From Eupeodes corollae (taxonomy: Eukaryota > Arthropoda > Insecta > Diptera > Syrphidae): 64,000 nucleotides of DNA. Both the position numbers and the translations under genes were made by a program. Shown here one piece after another: positions 21,891 through 33,317 of the stretch (position 1 is its first letter; every line of letters starts with the position of its first letter). The notes beneath the pieces are model-generated. The model was not told the DNA's origin. It saw only the letters and a list, made by a program, of their open reading frames with translations, and searched no databases. Location: contig NC_079147.1 of the NCBI RefSeq assembly GCF_945859685.1, positions 17,959,289 through 18,023,288 on the forward strand, given 5' to 3'.

Positions 21891-23545
21891 AAAAAGAGAA
21901 ATAAATAATTTTCAAAAATGTAACAAAATTGTATTGAAAAATCTGACTAAATATATCATTAATTTCAGAACTCTCCTGTTTCATTCCACGGATATGTTTT
22001 CAAAAAACAAATTATTATAATTATTATAATCAAGATATATATGTTAAAAGTCTTTCTTCTGCGCCCTTAAACACCTAAAATTGTACCAAGTCCCAATTCC
22101 GACCCTGACTTGAAGCAGAGATAAAATACTGTGCCTTGCCACCATTTGCCATCATTGTGACTGTGTGCATACAATTTATAATTACGTTTCGTTTCTCTAT
22201 AGATTCGTCCTTTTATTTCAATTTGATTGAAATTTCAATAGACGAACGAAGAGCGAACGAGTGTAGACGGATAAAGATTCTTCCTTTTTACTGAAAAGAG
22301 TGGAGGTAGGTCGTAGGTAGGTTAGGTACATCGCAACTATATACTAACTCCGGGCTTCGGCATAAAAGCAAAAGTCTTGTGCTTGTGCATTCTTCATCAT
22401 CTTCATCTTCATCCTACCATCAGCTTTCAATTGATTCTAGTTTGATATACTTGTACTTTACCTACGTTTACCCATAGTTTGAACGATGATGTCCTTCATC
22501 TGCCAGAGGAGAGTAGGTACATACATATCCTTTGCTTTCGGAAAACATATAAAGGTAACACATTCAGATTCAATATTGAAAGGGTTAAACGGTGGATGGG
22601 CTTAAGAGAATCCTTTTGGTTCTCTAAAAAATGACAAACTCTGCAACAGCCAACCATCCAGCGGTATCATCCAATAGGAATACGAATAAAGTACGTTGGT
22701 ATAGTTTGAATAATAAAAAGAAAGAAAAATAATAAAAGGAATGTTTTTTGTTTTATTGTTTCACATCCGCCATTGAAAAATTGAATTTCTTCTTTGTATT
22801 TTTATTTCCATTTGAGATACAGAGATATAGTTTTTCAATTTTTATTGTTTGTGAACAATGCGGTGAATGTTCCCTTTCTTCTTCGTACTTTATATTGTCA
22901 ATATGCTAAGAGGAATAAAGTAGCAGTAGCAGAAGTACAGCAACAGCACTGAATTGAATGCTTGCTGCTGCTTGGACCTGGACATTCCTATCTTCATCAA
23001 ATCGGAATTATTATTTTTATATAAAATTTAAATATTTACTCTTATTACGGACGAGTGAAGGTGGTTAATGAAGGCTTTGATGGGTATTGCATTTGCCTTT
23101 GGTAATTCAAGAGTTATAAGTTCATAACTGATGATATGAAATAGAAGAATTTCAATAACTACATATTATGACCTCTTAAGGGTTTTCTATTTAGAAATAT
23201 AGATAAGTGAGGTTATGATATGGGAATACAATGGTAAGTGGTTATGTTTGTTTTTGCTTCAAAAATACACAAGAGCCTTTTAGATGCAATATCAAGAGGG
23301 TTGCATATCATTCTTTCATGTTTTCATAGATAATAGGTTGATATTATTAATTTTAATTATCAGAGTATCTTTGCGAATAGAACGATATTAATAAAACATT
23401 TGATGTGGAGGGAGATTTGATATAAAGATTAGGAACATTCAGTAAAGAATATTTCCACTAATGTGAAAGGAAACCTATGTCCATTCCATAGACGACAAAC
23501 AATTTCCAACCCCTGTTTTTGGAAAGGAGTGCATTTATGTCAAAT
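21891..23545. other. no gene recognised
   Basis: AT-rich with scattered microsatellite-like patches (ATCTTCATCATC type at about 22390-22410, CAGCAG and AGTAGC-like at about 22920-22980). No coding support. Confidence 0.45.
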
Positions 23546-23620
23546 AAGAAATAAGAATAAATAAAAGAGGCTGGGATGCGACCCACACTGATAACTTCCC
23601 ATCACTGCTCGTCTGTCGAT
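23546..23620 (-). repeat. orphan terminus of the 29.4-32.1 kb repeat family
   Basis: Read on the minus strand, this segment ends with GGGAAGTTATCAGTGTGGGT then CGCATCCCAGCCTC, preceded by AAATCGACAGACG. It matches the right end of the large repeat at about 32009-32065 nearly base for base, apart from a few extra bases after CAGACG. The body of that repeat is absent here. Confidence 0.75.
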
Positions 23621-24914
23621 TTTTCCAAAACCATTACAAAATATTAATATCAATATCCTGCGCGAGATACGTAAATTTGTTGTATAGAATGAAATAATAG
23701 CAATATCAACATTTATTCTCGAGATATTTGAATCGAACTTCAGTGGTAACTATTTTGCGTAGTAGTTTTTGTAGATTCAGTCGGACTTTTCTAAGAATTA
23801 TAATAAATGCTAAAAATTGTAAGGAACCTATTTTTAAATGTTTAACAATTTAATAGTCAGCAATTTGCTAAATATTTATCAATTTACTAAGGAAGTCCAA
23901 AATATTTAACCATTTTTTGTGTTTTTGCTAAGATTTCTAATTGTCAATTATGAAAAAACAAGTATGGAAACCTGTCGTCAAAATAAACGGAGCAAATACT
24001 CTTAAACGATCCTATTAATTGAATTATCAACTGTTGACTGGAGATTTGTATCCACTGCTATTATAAGAAGAATTTTAAATATGTTCTATGGATTTAGAAA
24101 ATTGCTAAAATTTAAAGTAGATATTCCGCAAATTAAAGAGGTAGTAAGATGTTAAAATCGTTTGAAATTATCATTTTACTAAATCGTTTAAAATGTTGCA
24201 CCAATCTTTTCTATTAGATAAAACTAGTTTGAAGGCAATATATTTAACCGTTATTAAGATATTCGAGTCGAAAATTAGTAGTGCTTTTGTGTACAAAACC
24301 GTTACTCAGATTTTTCTCGAAATGTTACCAAATGCCAAACATTTTTTGTAAAAAATTATTCTGAAGTTAATCATATTTCATATTTTATATATTTTATTGA
24401 ACAGGTTATACTGTAAGATACATTATCTTTTAATATAGTATAAACTTAATTATTATATTATGTGTAGTGTATATTTGTTTGTGAATTTTCAAGATGAAAT
24501 TTTAATTAAATGTATGTATGTATGTGAACAGTTTAAAAAAAAAGTTTAATTTAAAATAATATAAAATAAAAATCAAGAAATAATACTTTATAACTAACAG
24601 AAAAAAAATAATAAGGACTTAAATCATCACTACCTTAAGGTTTGCAAATATTCCTCAATTTTAATTCGAAAGAGCTTAGTACAGTTTATCATTCTTAAAG
24701 ATCGAGGAAGACAGTTGCACAGACGAATCGCAGCTATGAAAAATTGGGGTTCTGATACTAAGAACGTGTACCGTATGGGTACAATATTTAATGTTCAAGT
24801 CGAATGTGAGCTACGTATCCTATCATAAAGGTAAGGTGGTTGACGCGTTTGATTAACATTATTTAGCAATACAAGTGATCTAAACTTGAAAAGGTTTTCA
24901 AGAGTAAGGCCATA
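23621..24914. other. no gene recognised
   Basis: AT-rich with a short ATGT tandem (about 24510-24522). No open frame or structured element that I can support. Confidence 0.45.
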
Positions 24915-24984
24915 GGTAGAAATGGCGATCTCAAGGCAACCTAGCCTGAGATCCAATTAGCGCTGTAGTGCGCCGTTTTGATAA
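24915..24984 (-). mobile_element. 3' end scrap of the LOA-type element
   Basis: On the minus strand this reads the last codons (TALIGSQARLP, stop) and the 3' tail ending GATCGCCATTTCTACC. It matches the ends of the LOA copies at 45477 and 56800. Only about 70 bases survive, so this is a severely 5'-truncated insertion. It is directly followed by an unrelated plus-strand LINE piece. Confidence 0.75.
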
Positions 24985-25290
24985 GGCTGACTCATTTAAA
25001 AAATTTAAAATATAAATCATTTGCGAAGTACAAAATGTCAAACACTTTAGATGACAAACATTCATTTTGTAAACTTCGTCAAGAATTCATGGTTCTCAAC
25101 AAATTCTTTCACAGGAATTATTTTTCGAATATTGAGCTTAATTTGAAAAGTGATCCGAAACGATTCTGGAGTTTTATAAATTCTAAAAGGAACTCAATTG
25201 ACATTCCAACTACAATGAGTTTTAGAGGGGATAATTCAACTTGATCTTTTTACGCAATTTATTAAATCAGTTTACTCAATTTCACAAGGA
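24978..25290 (+). mobile_element. Jockey-like EN-RT linker fragment
   Basis: The plus-strand frame from 24978 reads KYKMSNTLDDKHSFCKLRQE, then NIELNLKSDPKRFWSFINSK and RNSIDIPTTMSFRG, with LFTQFIKSVYS after a frameshift. The phrase xPKRFWSFxxSKR followed by P-T-x-M is the linker between endonuclease and RT in Jockey-type elements. Neither domain remains on either side. It abuts a minus-strand LINE at its right end. Confidence 0.7.
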
Positions 25291-27220
25291 ATATTGGAAA
25301 CTTTTGGTAATAGATAGACCTCGAGAAATTAGAAACTCGATCGTATCTTTTTAATCCAAAAATGTATCTGGCAATACTGTTGTTAGCAACATTAAGTTTG
25401 CGCTTGTGCTCATAATCAGAATTAAGAAAAATTTCACATCTGTAGAGCATTATAGGCACGAGCAATGTTTTAGTTATTACGAGTTTTGAGTGGTGTTATT
25501 TTATGATTTGTCCAAAGTAGACGAAGGCCTCCGTAAACACGACCTATTGTCAATCTTATGTGGTAATTAATAGAATGCGTTTTTGTAAACCTAAGTTTTT
25601 GGCTGAATCGACAAACTCAATTTATTTATTATTTCTAATTATCACGGAAAAATAAGACGTGTCGATGGCTTTTCTTGAAATTACCAAACATTTTGATTTT
25701 ACTAGATTGAGACAAAGTCCATTTTTCTCTGACCAAGAAAAAATATTGGCAAGGTCTTCGGTGACTTCAACGGCGGCGTTTTCAACCAATCCTAAAGGAA
25801 AACATTTACTTATTTGAACATCGTCAGCATACATATCCAATTTAGAGTTCTGCATACATAAGGGTAAATCATTGATGTACATAGAGAAGAATAGTGGAAT
25901 GCCCTCTTTTAGCCATAAGAAGTTCTGAAGCAGAAGAGTTTTCAATAACTGCCTGAGATCGTAAATGCAGATAAGAATGAACTAGATTTGCTGAAGAAGT
26001 AGACAAATTAAATTGAATTGGTAGTTTACTAAACAGTATTTTATGATTGACCGTTTCAAATGCTTTTGAAAAATCAAGGAGAACTAAAAAGGTGACATTG
26101 TCGCTATCCACAGCTTGTCTGAGGTTTTCTACAACGTTAATGAGAGTTGTGGTGCAGCTGTGCTTAGGACGAAAGCCAGATTGGTTAACAAAAAGCAGAT
26201 TGTTCTCAGTTAGGAATTTCCTTATCTGACCATTCATAATTCTCTCTAAAACCTTTGAAAGAAATGGTAAAATCGCAATTGGTCAAAACTCACGTTCGTT
26301 TTTTGGAATTGGAATAATTTTTGCTTGTTTCCAAGCTGATGGAAAAACATTCGACATTAATATTTAATTGTAAAGATGTGTTAAGTATTTTAGAATGTAG
26401 GGAAGTATAGATTTATCAAAGACTGGAAGAATTTCATCTATTCCAATAGAGTTTGATTTTATATTAATGCAACTCTCTAAGACGTCAGCTTTTTGCTTGC
26501 CAATGCCAATTTCACGTAAGTTTTTCCAAAGGCTTCTATCCGCTTGTGAAGGATATAACTTTGGTGCGAAATATCTTTTGTTTGCATTTCGTATCTTAGC
26601 TGTAACTTTGTTTCTCAATCGTTTAAATTCAATATACAAAATATTTAGTCGAAAACGCTTCCAACGTTTATAGGCCTGGTCGCGTTCATTTATAAGATTT
26701 TTAATGTGCGTGTTAAACCACAAGAATTTTTTGTTACTACCGTTTTTGTGATCAGTGGAATGTGTGTTTCAAATAAGTTTCTTATATTCTCTTGAATGAA
26801 AAAAACTTGATCGTCGACAAAAGGCATTTCATAAACTCGAAACCGTTCAATTCGTTTTAAATCATATTCTAATTGGCTCGTATTCACTCGAATTTGCTCG
26901 AAATCAATGGATCACCTTGAAATGTCAAATGAATCAGGTCGTGACGCGAAAAGGCAGGAACTGATATTTGATTAAACTTGAAAACTTTATAAATATGACT
27001 GACAAAAAATACATCAAGTAGGGTGCTACTGTGAGAAGTGAAATGCGTGGGTGATGAAGTGTTAACAGGAAAGAGATTTAAGGTACTCATATTGTTGACA
27101 AGAAATGAATCATTTAATATGTTGCAATTAAAGTCACCTACAACAACAAAAAGCGGTGATATAAACGATAATTCATCAATTACTGTTAAGACAGGTGTAA
27201 TAGCAAGATTACCATATTAT
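25262..27220 (-). mobile_element. CR1/Jockey-like LINE (element A): endonuclease part, linker, RT, C-terminal end
   Basis: Minus strand from 27220. The late endonuclease reads PVLTVIDELSFISPLFVVVG, DFNCNILNDSF, LLDVFFVSHIYKV and FSRHDLIHLTFQ (the SRHD motif). The linker is KRWKRFRLNILYIEFKRLRN. RT blocks follow: NLLFVNQSGFRPKHSCTTTL and VTFLVLLDFSKAFETVNHKI (motif A). A broken motif B then runs into SMYINDLPLCMQNSKLDMYA, followed by DDVQI (YADD intact), FSWSEKNGLCLNLVKSKCLV and a C-terminal stretch CEIFLNSDYEHKRKLNVANN down to about 25262. Several shifts break it. The N-terminal half of the endonuclease is missing: at about 27220 its text joins the C-terminal text of another LINE (element B). 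Confidence 0.85.
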
Positions 27221-27835
27221 TAGTTCTTTGGTTTCTATAGTTTAATAATCTAAAATCATTTGCATTTCTTAGTTAATAAGAATGGACTTCATTTACATAA
27301 GTTTAATTTTCACATACATAATTTGGCAAGAGGTTAAACTTCATTTTATGAACAAATAACAAAGCATTAATTATAATTCTTTGGATGATACTGAGCCAAA
27401 AAATTGTCTTAATATGTCTTCTATGTGCGCCAGTCTATTGCACAAAAAAATTACTCTCATTCCTTTATTTTGAAGTTTTTGCAAGCGATTCATCATTATG
27501 TTATTGCACATAAATAAGATGCTAGAACAATACTCAAAGTGAGGTTTATTAATAGTATTAAATATTATAAACATTTACCTATAGCAGTTGATTTTGAAAC
27601 ACTTTTTCTGATTCTACCAAAAAAGTGAATTTTCTTACAAATATAATCAACATGAGAGTATCAATCAAGACTCCTAAGTATTAAATCTCACTTACTATTT
27701 AATTTGTTTGATTATTTATCCAAATATCACTGTTTGATTCACCATTTAAAACCATTGCTTTTGTTTTATTGATATTAAGTTTCAATTTGTTCATATTTAA
27801 CCATCGTTGTTAATTTTTTAAATCATTATTTATCT
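26583..27835. repeat. segment present twice, copy 1 (A/B LINE fusion)
   Basis: This 1.25-kb segment recurs in the same orientation at 32070-33317 with high similarity, including the A/B junction. Each copy has its own deletions. Copy 1 lacks about 35 bases near 27204 that copy 2 keeps at about 32633-32667. Copy 2 lacks about 50 bases that copy 1 keeps at about 27083-27135. Confidence 0.85.
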
Positions 27836-28475
27836 TTATAATGCATTCCTCAGCAGTGTCTCCTGAAACAAAAAGAATCGGCAAACAATACCAGCTTGGA
27901 AAATTCAATAACTTTTTCCATATCATTTATGTAAACTAAGAACAAAGGGACTCCAAGCAGAGATCCTTGAGGTACTCCACAATTTGTATCTGTCTGGAAA
28001 ACATCTATTTATCTTAGTTTTTTGCCGTCTTTGATCGTAACCAATCTTGTTCGTTTGCCCTGCCTAGCGCCATATTTCTCTAACTTCATTAAAAAAATAT
28101 CTCTATCTACTGTTTCAAAGGCTCTTTTCAGGTCCAAAAAACTGCAACAACTATCTTCTTGTCATGCAATTATCCATTTAGTTATTATTAAATTGACAAG
28201 GGATTCACAATTATAGTTTTTCGGGAATCCTGATTGATACTGTGATATAAGATTGAATGATTCTAAGTATTTTTGCAATTGTATGTAAATGACTTTTTCA
28301 ATAATCTTACTCTCTAGTGGCAACATATTAACGGGTCTAAACTCTTCTGCGTTTTTGGTGTTTTTAACTTTAGGAATTGGTACAATAGTTGATTCTTTCC
28401 AAGAATCTTGAAAAATTCCTTCAAGAATCTCGGAAGATTCAACAACAATTTCAAGACTATTTTGAATTGAATATG
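27221..28475 (-). mobile_element. CR1-like LINE (element B): RT and C-terminal part
   Basis: Minus strand from 28475: TIVPIPKVKNTKNAEEFRPV, NMLPLESKIIEKVIYIQLQ, NLISQYQSGFPKNYNCESLV, a stretch with stops around FLDLKRAFETVDRDIF (motif A), and CGVPQGSLLGVPLFLVYIND (motif B). A thumb region follows, then HFFGRIRK and TINKPHFEYCSSILFMCNNI, MMNRLQKLQNKGMRVIF, and FNLLPN near 27330. The C-terminal text runs down to about 27225, where it meets the internal endonuclease of element A. Frameshifts and a damaged YADD box make it inactive. Confidence 0.82.
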
Positions 28476-29411
28476 TTACCTACCAACGTGACAGACACAT
28501 CTGCTCTGTGCTGGAGCACTGCAGTAGCCTTATAGTTCATTTGATTTATATGCAAGTTAGTTTCTATCAAAAATACTCCATAACCAAGATCGGAATCTCA
28601 GACTGACATTTCGGTTTGCCTACAAGCTAACTACACACTAAAAGTGTGAGTGAAATTTAGTGTTCCGGCCCATCCTCAGGCACATCTAAATGCTTTATTT
28701 TGGCCTTCGTTCAAAAACGAAACAATTCCAACCAACAGAACCTGAAGTGCTGACATGGTCTTAAATTGAAGATTTGTATAGCTTTTTAATTTCATTCCAA
28801 ATAATTGTTGTAAATGTACATATATCAAAAAAAATAAAATTGACCAAATACATATTTAATGATTTATTAGTGCTGTTTTTTGTTTATAATTGGAAATGGA
28901 CAAAAGTGTAACTCAATACTTTGTAAAACAACAAAATAAACCATTTTCTTCTGACATTTCTTTAATGAACATACCTTAAATATTATTGGCTTTCTTAAGC
29001 CTCTTAAACCTCTGCTTTATATCTTAAAACTATTGTTTATGTATATTTTCTTCTATATTCTGCATTTATAAAAAGTAATCTACGGTAGTATTTATTATAT
29101 TAAGAAAAACAGAAACATATAGTACGTAAAACTCATTAATTTGTTTTCATTATTGGCAGCATTTTTACCAAACATACCCTTCAAACAATAATATGTAAAC
29201 TTGAACTTTGGTAACTTAACAATTTTAAGGAATGAATGAAAATTGTAATTTACGTTAAAACTCTGGGAATTCACTAAAAGAAAGTTCTGTACGTCAACAA
29301 TAAACATTCATTGTCGATTGGATGATCTATTGAATGAGTTGTGCATGAATTCAGAACGATTTTTTGACGTTTTCATTTTGTGATAAACGTCAAAATTTGC
29401 ATTTTATTATT
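28476..29411. other. no gene recognised
   Basis: A less AT-rich patch at 28490-28760 is partly open on the minus strand (MNYKATAVLQHRADVSVTLV; then GQNKAFRCA), but I do not recognise it. It could be a remnant upstream of element B. The rest is AT-rich. Confidence 0.4.
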
Positions 29412-32066
29412 AACTTCCCATAGGAAGTTATTGTAATGGGTCCGATTTGTCAAATTGAAAATTTTGACATTTCTCGACGTTTCAAGGTCCCTAGAGTCGA
29501 AATAAAAGATTTTTAGAAAGATGTCTGTGCGTGCGTGTGTACGTACGTTTGTACGTCCGTACGTCCGTACGTTCGCGACGTTTTTTTCGTCGTCCATAGC
29601 TCAAGAACCAGAAGAGATATCGACTTCAAATAAATTTTTTTATACAGATAAAAAGGCAGAAAGATGCAGAAAGGGCTCTCAAGTAAAATGTGTGGGTGGT
29701 TTTTTTACCATAGCAGTTTGAAAAAAAGGTGAAAATTTTGGTTAACCTTAAATATCTTACGAACCAAAATCGCTAAAAACTTGAATTAAATTTTATATAA
29801 TAGATTAGAACGTGATACCAAACAGGTATATTTTTTGAAAAAAATCAATATAACGGTTTTTTTTTAAAATCAATAAAACTGAAAAAAAAAATTTGTCACC
29901 TCCAAAATTTTACGACTGAAATATGATTTTATCTCGAAAACAATTTTGTGCAACGAAGAATAATGTTTTTGACATCTGATAACATTTTGAGAAAAATCTA
30001 ATTGACAATTTTTTTTATAAAAAATAAAAATCTAAAAAAACATTACTCAAAGTTCGTAAAAATTGAATATCGATTCAAATATCTTTTCAAAAACATTAAA
30101 TTTAGACTTCAAACTTATTTTATCTTATAAGAAATATTGTTTTCAACATTCTGACAAATTTTGAGAAAAATCGAATTGACAGTTTTTTTTACAAAAAATA
30201 AAAACCTAAAAAAAATTTATAAAAGTTGGTAAAAATTGATTTTCGACTCGAATATCTTTTGAAAACTTTGAGATATTGGCTTTAATTTACTTTTATCTTT
30301 CAAAAAATCTTGTTGTCAACATACAATCAAAGTTTGAAAAAAATCAAATTTACAGTTTTTTTTACAAAAAATAAAAACCTAAAAAAAAATTTATAAAAGT
30401 TGGTAAAAATTGATTTTCGACTCGAATATCTTTTGAAAACTTTGAGATATTGGCTTTAATTTACTTTTATCTTTCAAAAAATCTTGTTGTCAACATACAA
30501 TCAAAGTTTGAAAAAAATCAAATTGACAGTTTTTTTTACAAAAAATAAAAACCTAAAAAAAAAATTATAAAAGTTGGTAAAAATTGATTTTCGACCCAAA
30601 TATCTTTTCAAAGCTTTGAGATATTGGCTTTTATTTACTTGAATCTTTTAAAAAATCTTGTTGTCAACATTCAGTTAAAGTTTGAAAAAAATCGAATTTA
30701 CAGTTTTCTTACAAAAAATAAAAACCTAAAAAAAAAATTATAAAAGTTGGTAAAAATTGATTTTCGACTCAAATATCTTTTCAAAACTTTGAGATATTGG
30801 CTTTAATTATCTTTTATCTTTCAAAAAATCTTGTTGTCAACATACAATTAAAGTTTGAAAAAAATCGGATTGATAGTTTTCTTTACAAAAACTAAAAACC
30901 TAAAAAAAATAATTTATAAAAGTTGGTAAAAATTGATTTTTGACTCAAATAACTTTTCAAAACTTTGAGATATTGGCTTTAATTATCTTTTAACTTTCAA
31001 AAAATCTTGTTGTCAACATACAATTAAAGTTTGAAAAAAATCGAACTGATAGTTTTTTTACAAAAAATAAAAACCTAAAAAAAATAATTTATAAAAGTTG
31101 GTAAAAAGTGATTTTCGACTCAAATATCTTTTCAAAACTTTGAGATATTGGCTTTAATTTACTTTTATCTTTCAAAAAATCTTGTTGTCAACATACAATT
31201 AAAGTTTGAAAAAAATCGGATTGATAGTTTTCTTTACAAAAACTAAAAACCTAAAAAAAATAATTTATAAAAGTTGGTAAAAATTGATTTTTGACTCAAA
31301 TAACTTTTCAAAACTTTGAGATATTGGCTTTAATTATCTTTTAACTTTCAAAAAATCTTGTTGTCAACATACAATTAAAGTTTGAAAAAAATCGAATTGA
31401 TAGTTTTTTTACAAAAAATAAAAACCTAAAAAAAATAATTTATAAAAGTTGGTAAAAATTGATTTTCGACTCAAATATCTTTTCAAAACTTTGAGATATT
31501 GGCTTTAATTTACTTTTATCTTTCAAAAAATCTTGTTGTCAACATACAATTAAAGTTTGAAAAAAATCGAATTGACAGTTTTTTTACAAAAAATAAAAAC
31601 CTAAAAAAAATGTATAAAAGTTGGTAAAAATTGATTTTCGACTCAAATATCTCTTTAAAAATTTTAAGTATTGGCTTTAAAGTAATTTTATCTCATAAGA
31701 AATATTGTTGGTAAAATTTTTAAAAAATCGAATTGACAGTTTTTTTTTACAAAAAATAAAACTCTAAAATAAAACAATACCAAGTTTTACTTGGTAAAAA
31801 TTTACTTTCGGCTCAAACAGCTTTTCAAAACTTAAAAATATTGGCTTGAAACTTATTTTATTTCACAAAAAATATTGTTTTCGATATTCAGTAATTTTAA
31901 TATAAAAATCCAACAGTCCGTTTTTTCATATAAAAAATAAAATCTACAAAAAGAGTACGCAAATTTGGTAAAAATTGATACGAGTACTTAAAGACAAACT
32001 TTTAAGCAAGACAAATCGACAGACGGGATGGGAAGTTATCAGTGTGGGTCGCATCCCAGCCTCTTT
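29412..32066 (+). mobile_element. non-coding repeat unit carrying a central tandem array
   Basis: The left end is a perfect hairpin, AACTTCC-CATA-GGAAGTT (29412-29429). It is followed by AATGGGTCCGATTTG, a CGTACGTC-rich stretch (29540-29578) and a phrase starting CATAGCTCAAGAACCAG. The centre is a tandem array of about 174 bp period. The right end contains ATGGGAAGTT (32028-32037), the exact inverted match of 29412-29421, and finishes CATCCCAGCCTCTTTTTT. The right end is found alone at 23546-23620, which shows that it belongs to a dispersed family. No protein is encoded. A non-autonomous Helentron/DINE-like element would fit (short inverted termini, central tandem repeats), but that is inference. 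Confidence 0.65.
30052..31965 (+). repeat. tandem array, about 11 units of about 174 bp
   Basis: Unit starts marked by AGTTGGTAAAAA-like phrases fall at 30052, 30225, 30399, 30574, 30746, 30922, 31097, 31273, 31448, 31620 and about 31793, so steps are 172-176 bases. Units share TTTGAGATATTGGCTTTAAT and AATCTTGTTGTCAACAT. The outer units are the most diverged. Units 6-7 and 8-9 form a near-identical 351-bp dimer: the variant TCGGATTGATAGTTTTC recurs at 30865 and 31216. A unit length close to a nucleosome repeat is typical of satellite DNA. Confidence 0.9.
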
Positions 32067-32069
32067 TTT

Positions 32070-33317
32070 GCATTTCGTATCTTAGCTGTAACTTTGTTTC
32101 TCAATCGTTGAAATTCAATTTACAAAATATTTAGTCGAAAACGCTTCCAACGTTTATAGGCCTGGTCGCGTTCATATATAAGATTTTTAATGTGCGTGTT
32201 AAACCACAATAATTTTTTGTTACTACCGTTTTTGTGATCAGTGGAATGTGTGTTTCAAATAAGTTTATTATATTCTCTTGAATGAAAAAAACTTGATCGT
32301 CGACAAAAGGCATTTCATAAACTCGAAACCATTCAATTCGTTTTAAATCATATTCTAATTGGCTCGTATTCACTCGAATTTGCTCGAAATCAATGGATCA
32401 CATTGAAATGTCAAATGAATCAGGTCGTGACGCGAAAAGGCAGGCACTGATATTTGATTAAACTTGAGAACTTTATAAATATGACTGACAAAAAATACAT
32501 CAAGTAGGGTGCTACTGTGAGAAGTGAAATGCGTGGGTGATGAAGTGCTAACAGGAAAGAGATTTAAGGTAACAACAACAACAAGCGGTGATATAAAAGA
32601 TAATTCATCAATTACTGTTAAGACAGGTGTAATATCAATGTTGTTGTAAGGCCTGAATACAGAGCCTAGCAAGATTACCATATTATTAGTTCTTTGGTTT
32701 CTATAGTTTAATAATCTAAAATCGTTTGCATTTCATAGTTGATAAGAATGGACTTCATTTACATAACGTAAATTTTCACATAGATTATTTGGCAAGAGGT
32801 TAAACTTAATTTTATAAACAAATAACAAAGCATTAATTATAATTCTTTGGTTGATACTGAGCCAAACAATTGTCTTAATATGTCTTCTATGTGCTTAATA
32901 TGTCTTTTATGTCTATTGCACAAAAAAATTACTCTCATTCCTTTATTTTGAAGTTTTTGCAAGCGATTTATCATTATGTTATTGCACATAAATAAGATGC
33001 TAGAACAATACTCAAAGTGAGGTTTATTAATAGTATTATAAACATTAATAGCAGTTGATTTTAAAATTCTTTTTCTGATTCTACCAAAAAAGTGAATTTT
33101 CTTACAAATATAATCAACATGAGAGTTAAAACTTAAACCGTTATCAATCAAGGCTCCTAAGAATTAAATCTGACTTACTATTTAATTTTGTTGATTATTT
33201 ATGCAAATATCACTGTTTTATTCACCATTTAAAACCATTGCTTTTGTTTTATTGATATTAAGTTTCAATTTGTTCATATTTAACCATCGTTGTAAATTTT
33301 TTAAATCATTATTTATT
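32070..33317 (-). mobile_element. second copy of the A/B LINE fusion, both ends cut by repeats
   Basis: Minus strand from 33151: NGLSFNSHVDYICKKIHFFG, TINKPHFEYCSSILFMCNNI, RLQKLQNKGMRVIFLCNRH, then FNLLPNNLCENLRYVNEVHS and NANDFRLLNYRNQRTNN. This passes in frame into LLGSVFRPYNNIDITPVLTV, which is endonuclease text of element A, followed by TNLFPV-type sequence ending FSRHDLIHLTFQ and the linker start. The left edge at 32067-32070 coincides with the right end of the array-bearing repeat, and the right edge at about 33317 with the start of another repeat. The copy is therefore a remnant between two insertions. Confidence 0.82.

Noticed and set aside
29540..29578. Coding sequence on either strand through the CGTACGTC stretch (for example a repeated VRPYVRT-like peptide)
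   Set aside because: The pattern is open on both strands because of the simple repeat, and it lies inside a non-coding repeat unit.
30052..31965. CRISPR-like array
   Set aside because: The units are directly adjacent and about 174 bp long, with no alternating short repeats and unique spacers, and the host is a eukaryote.
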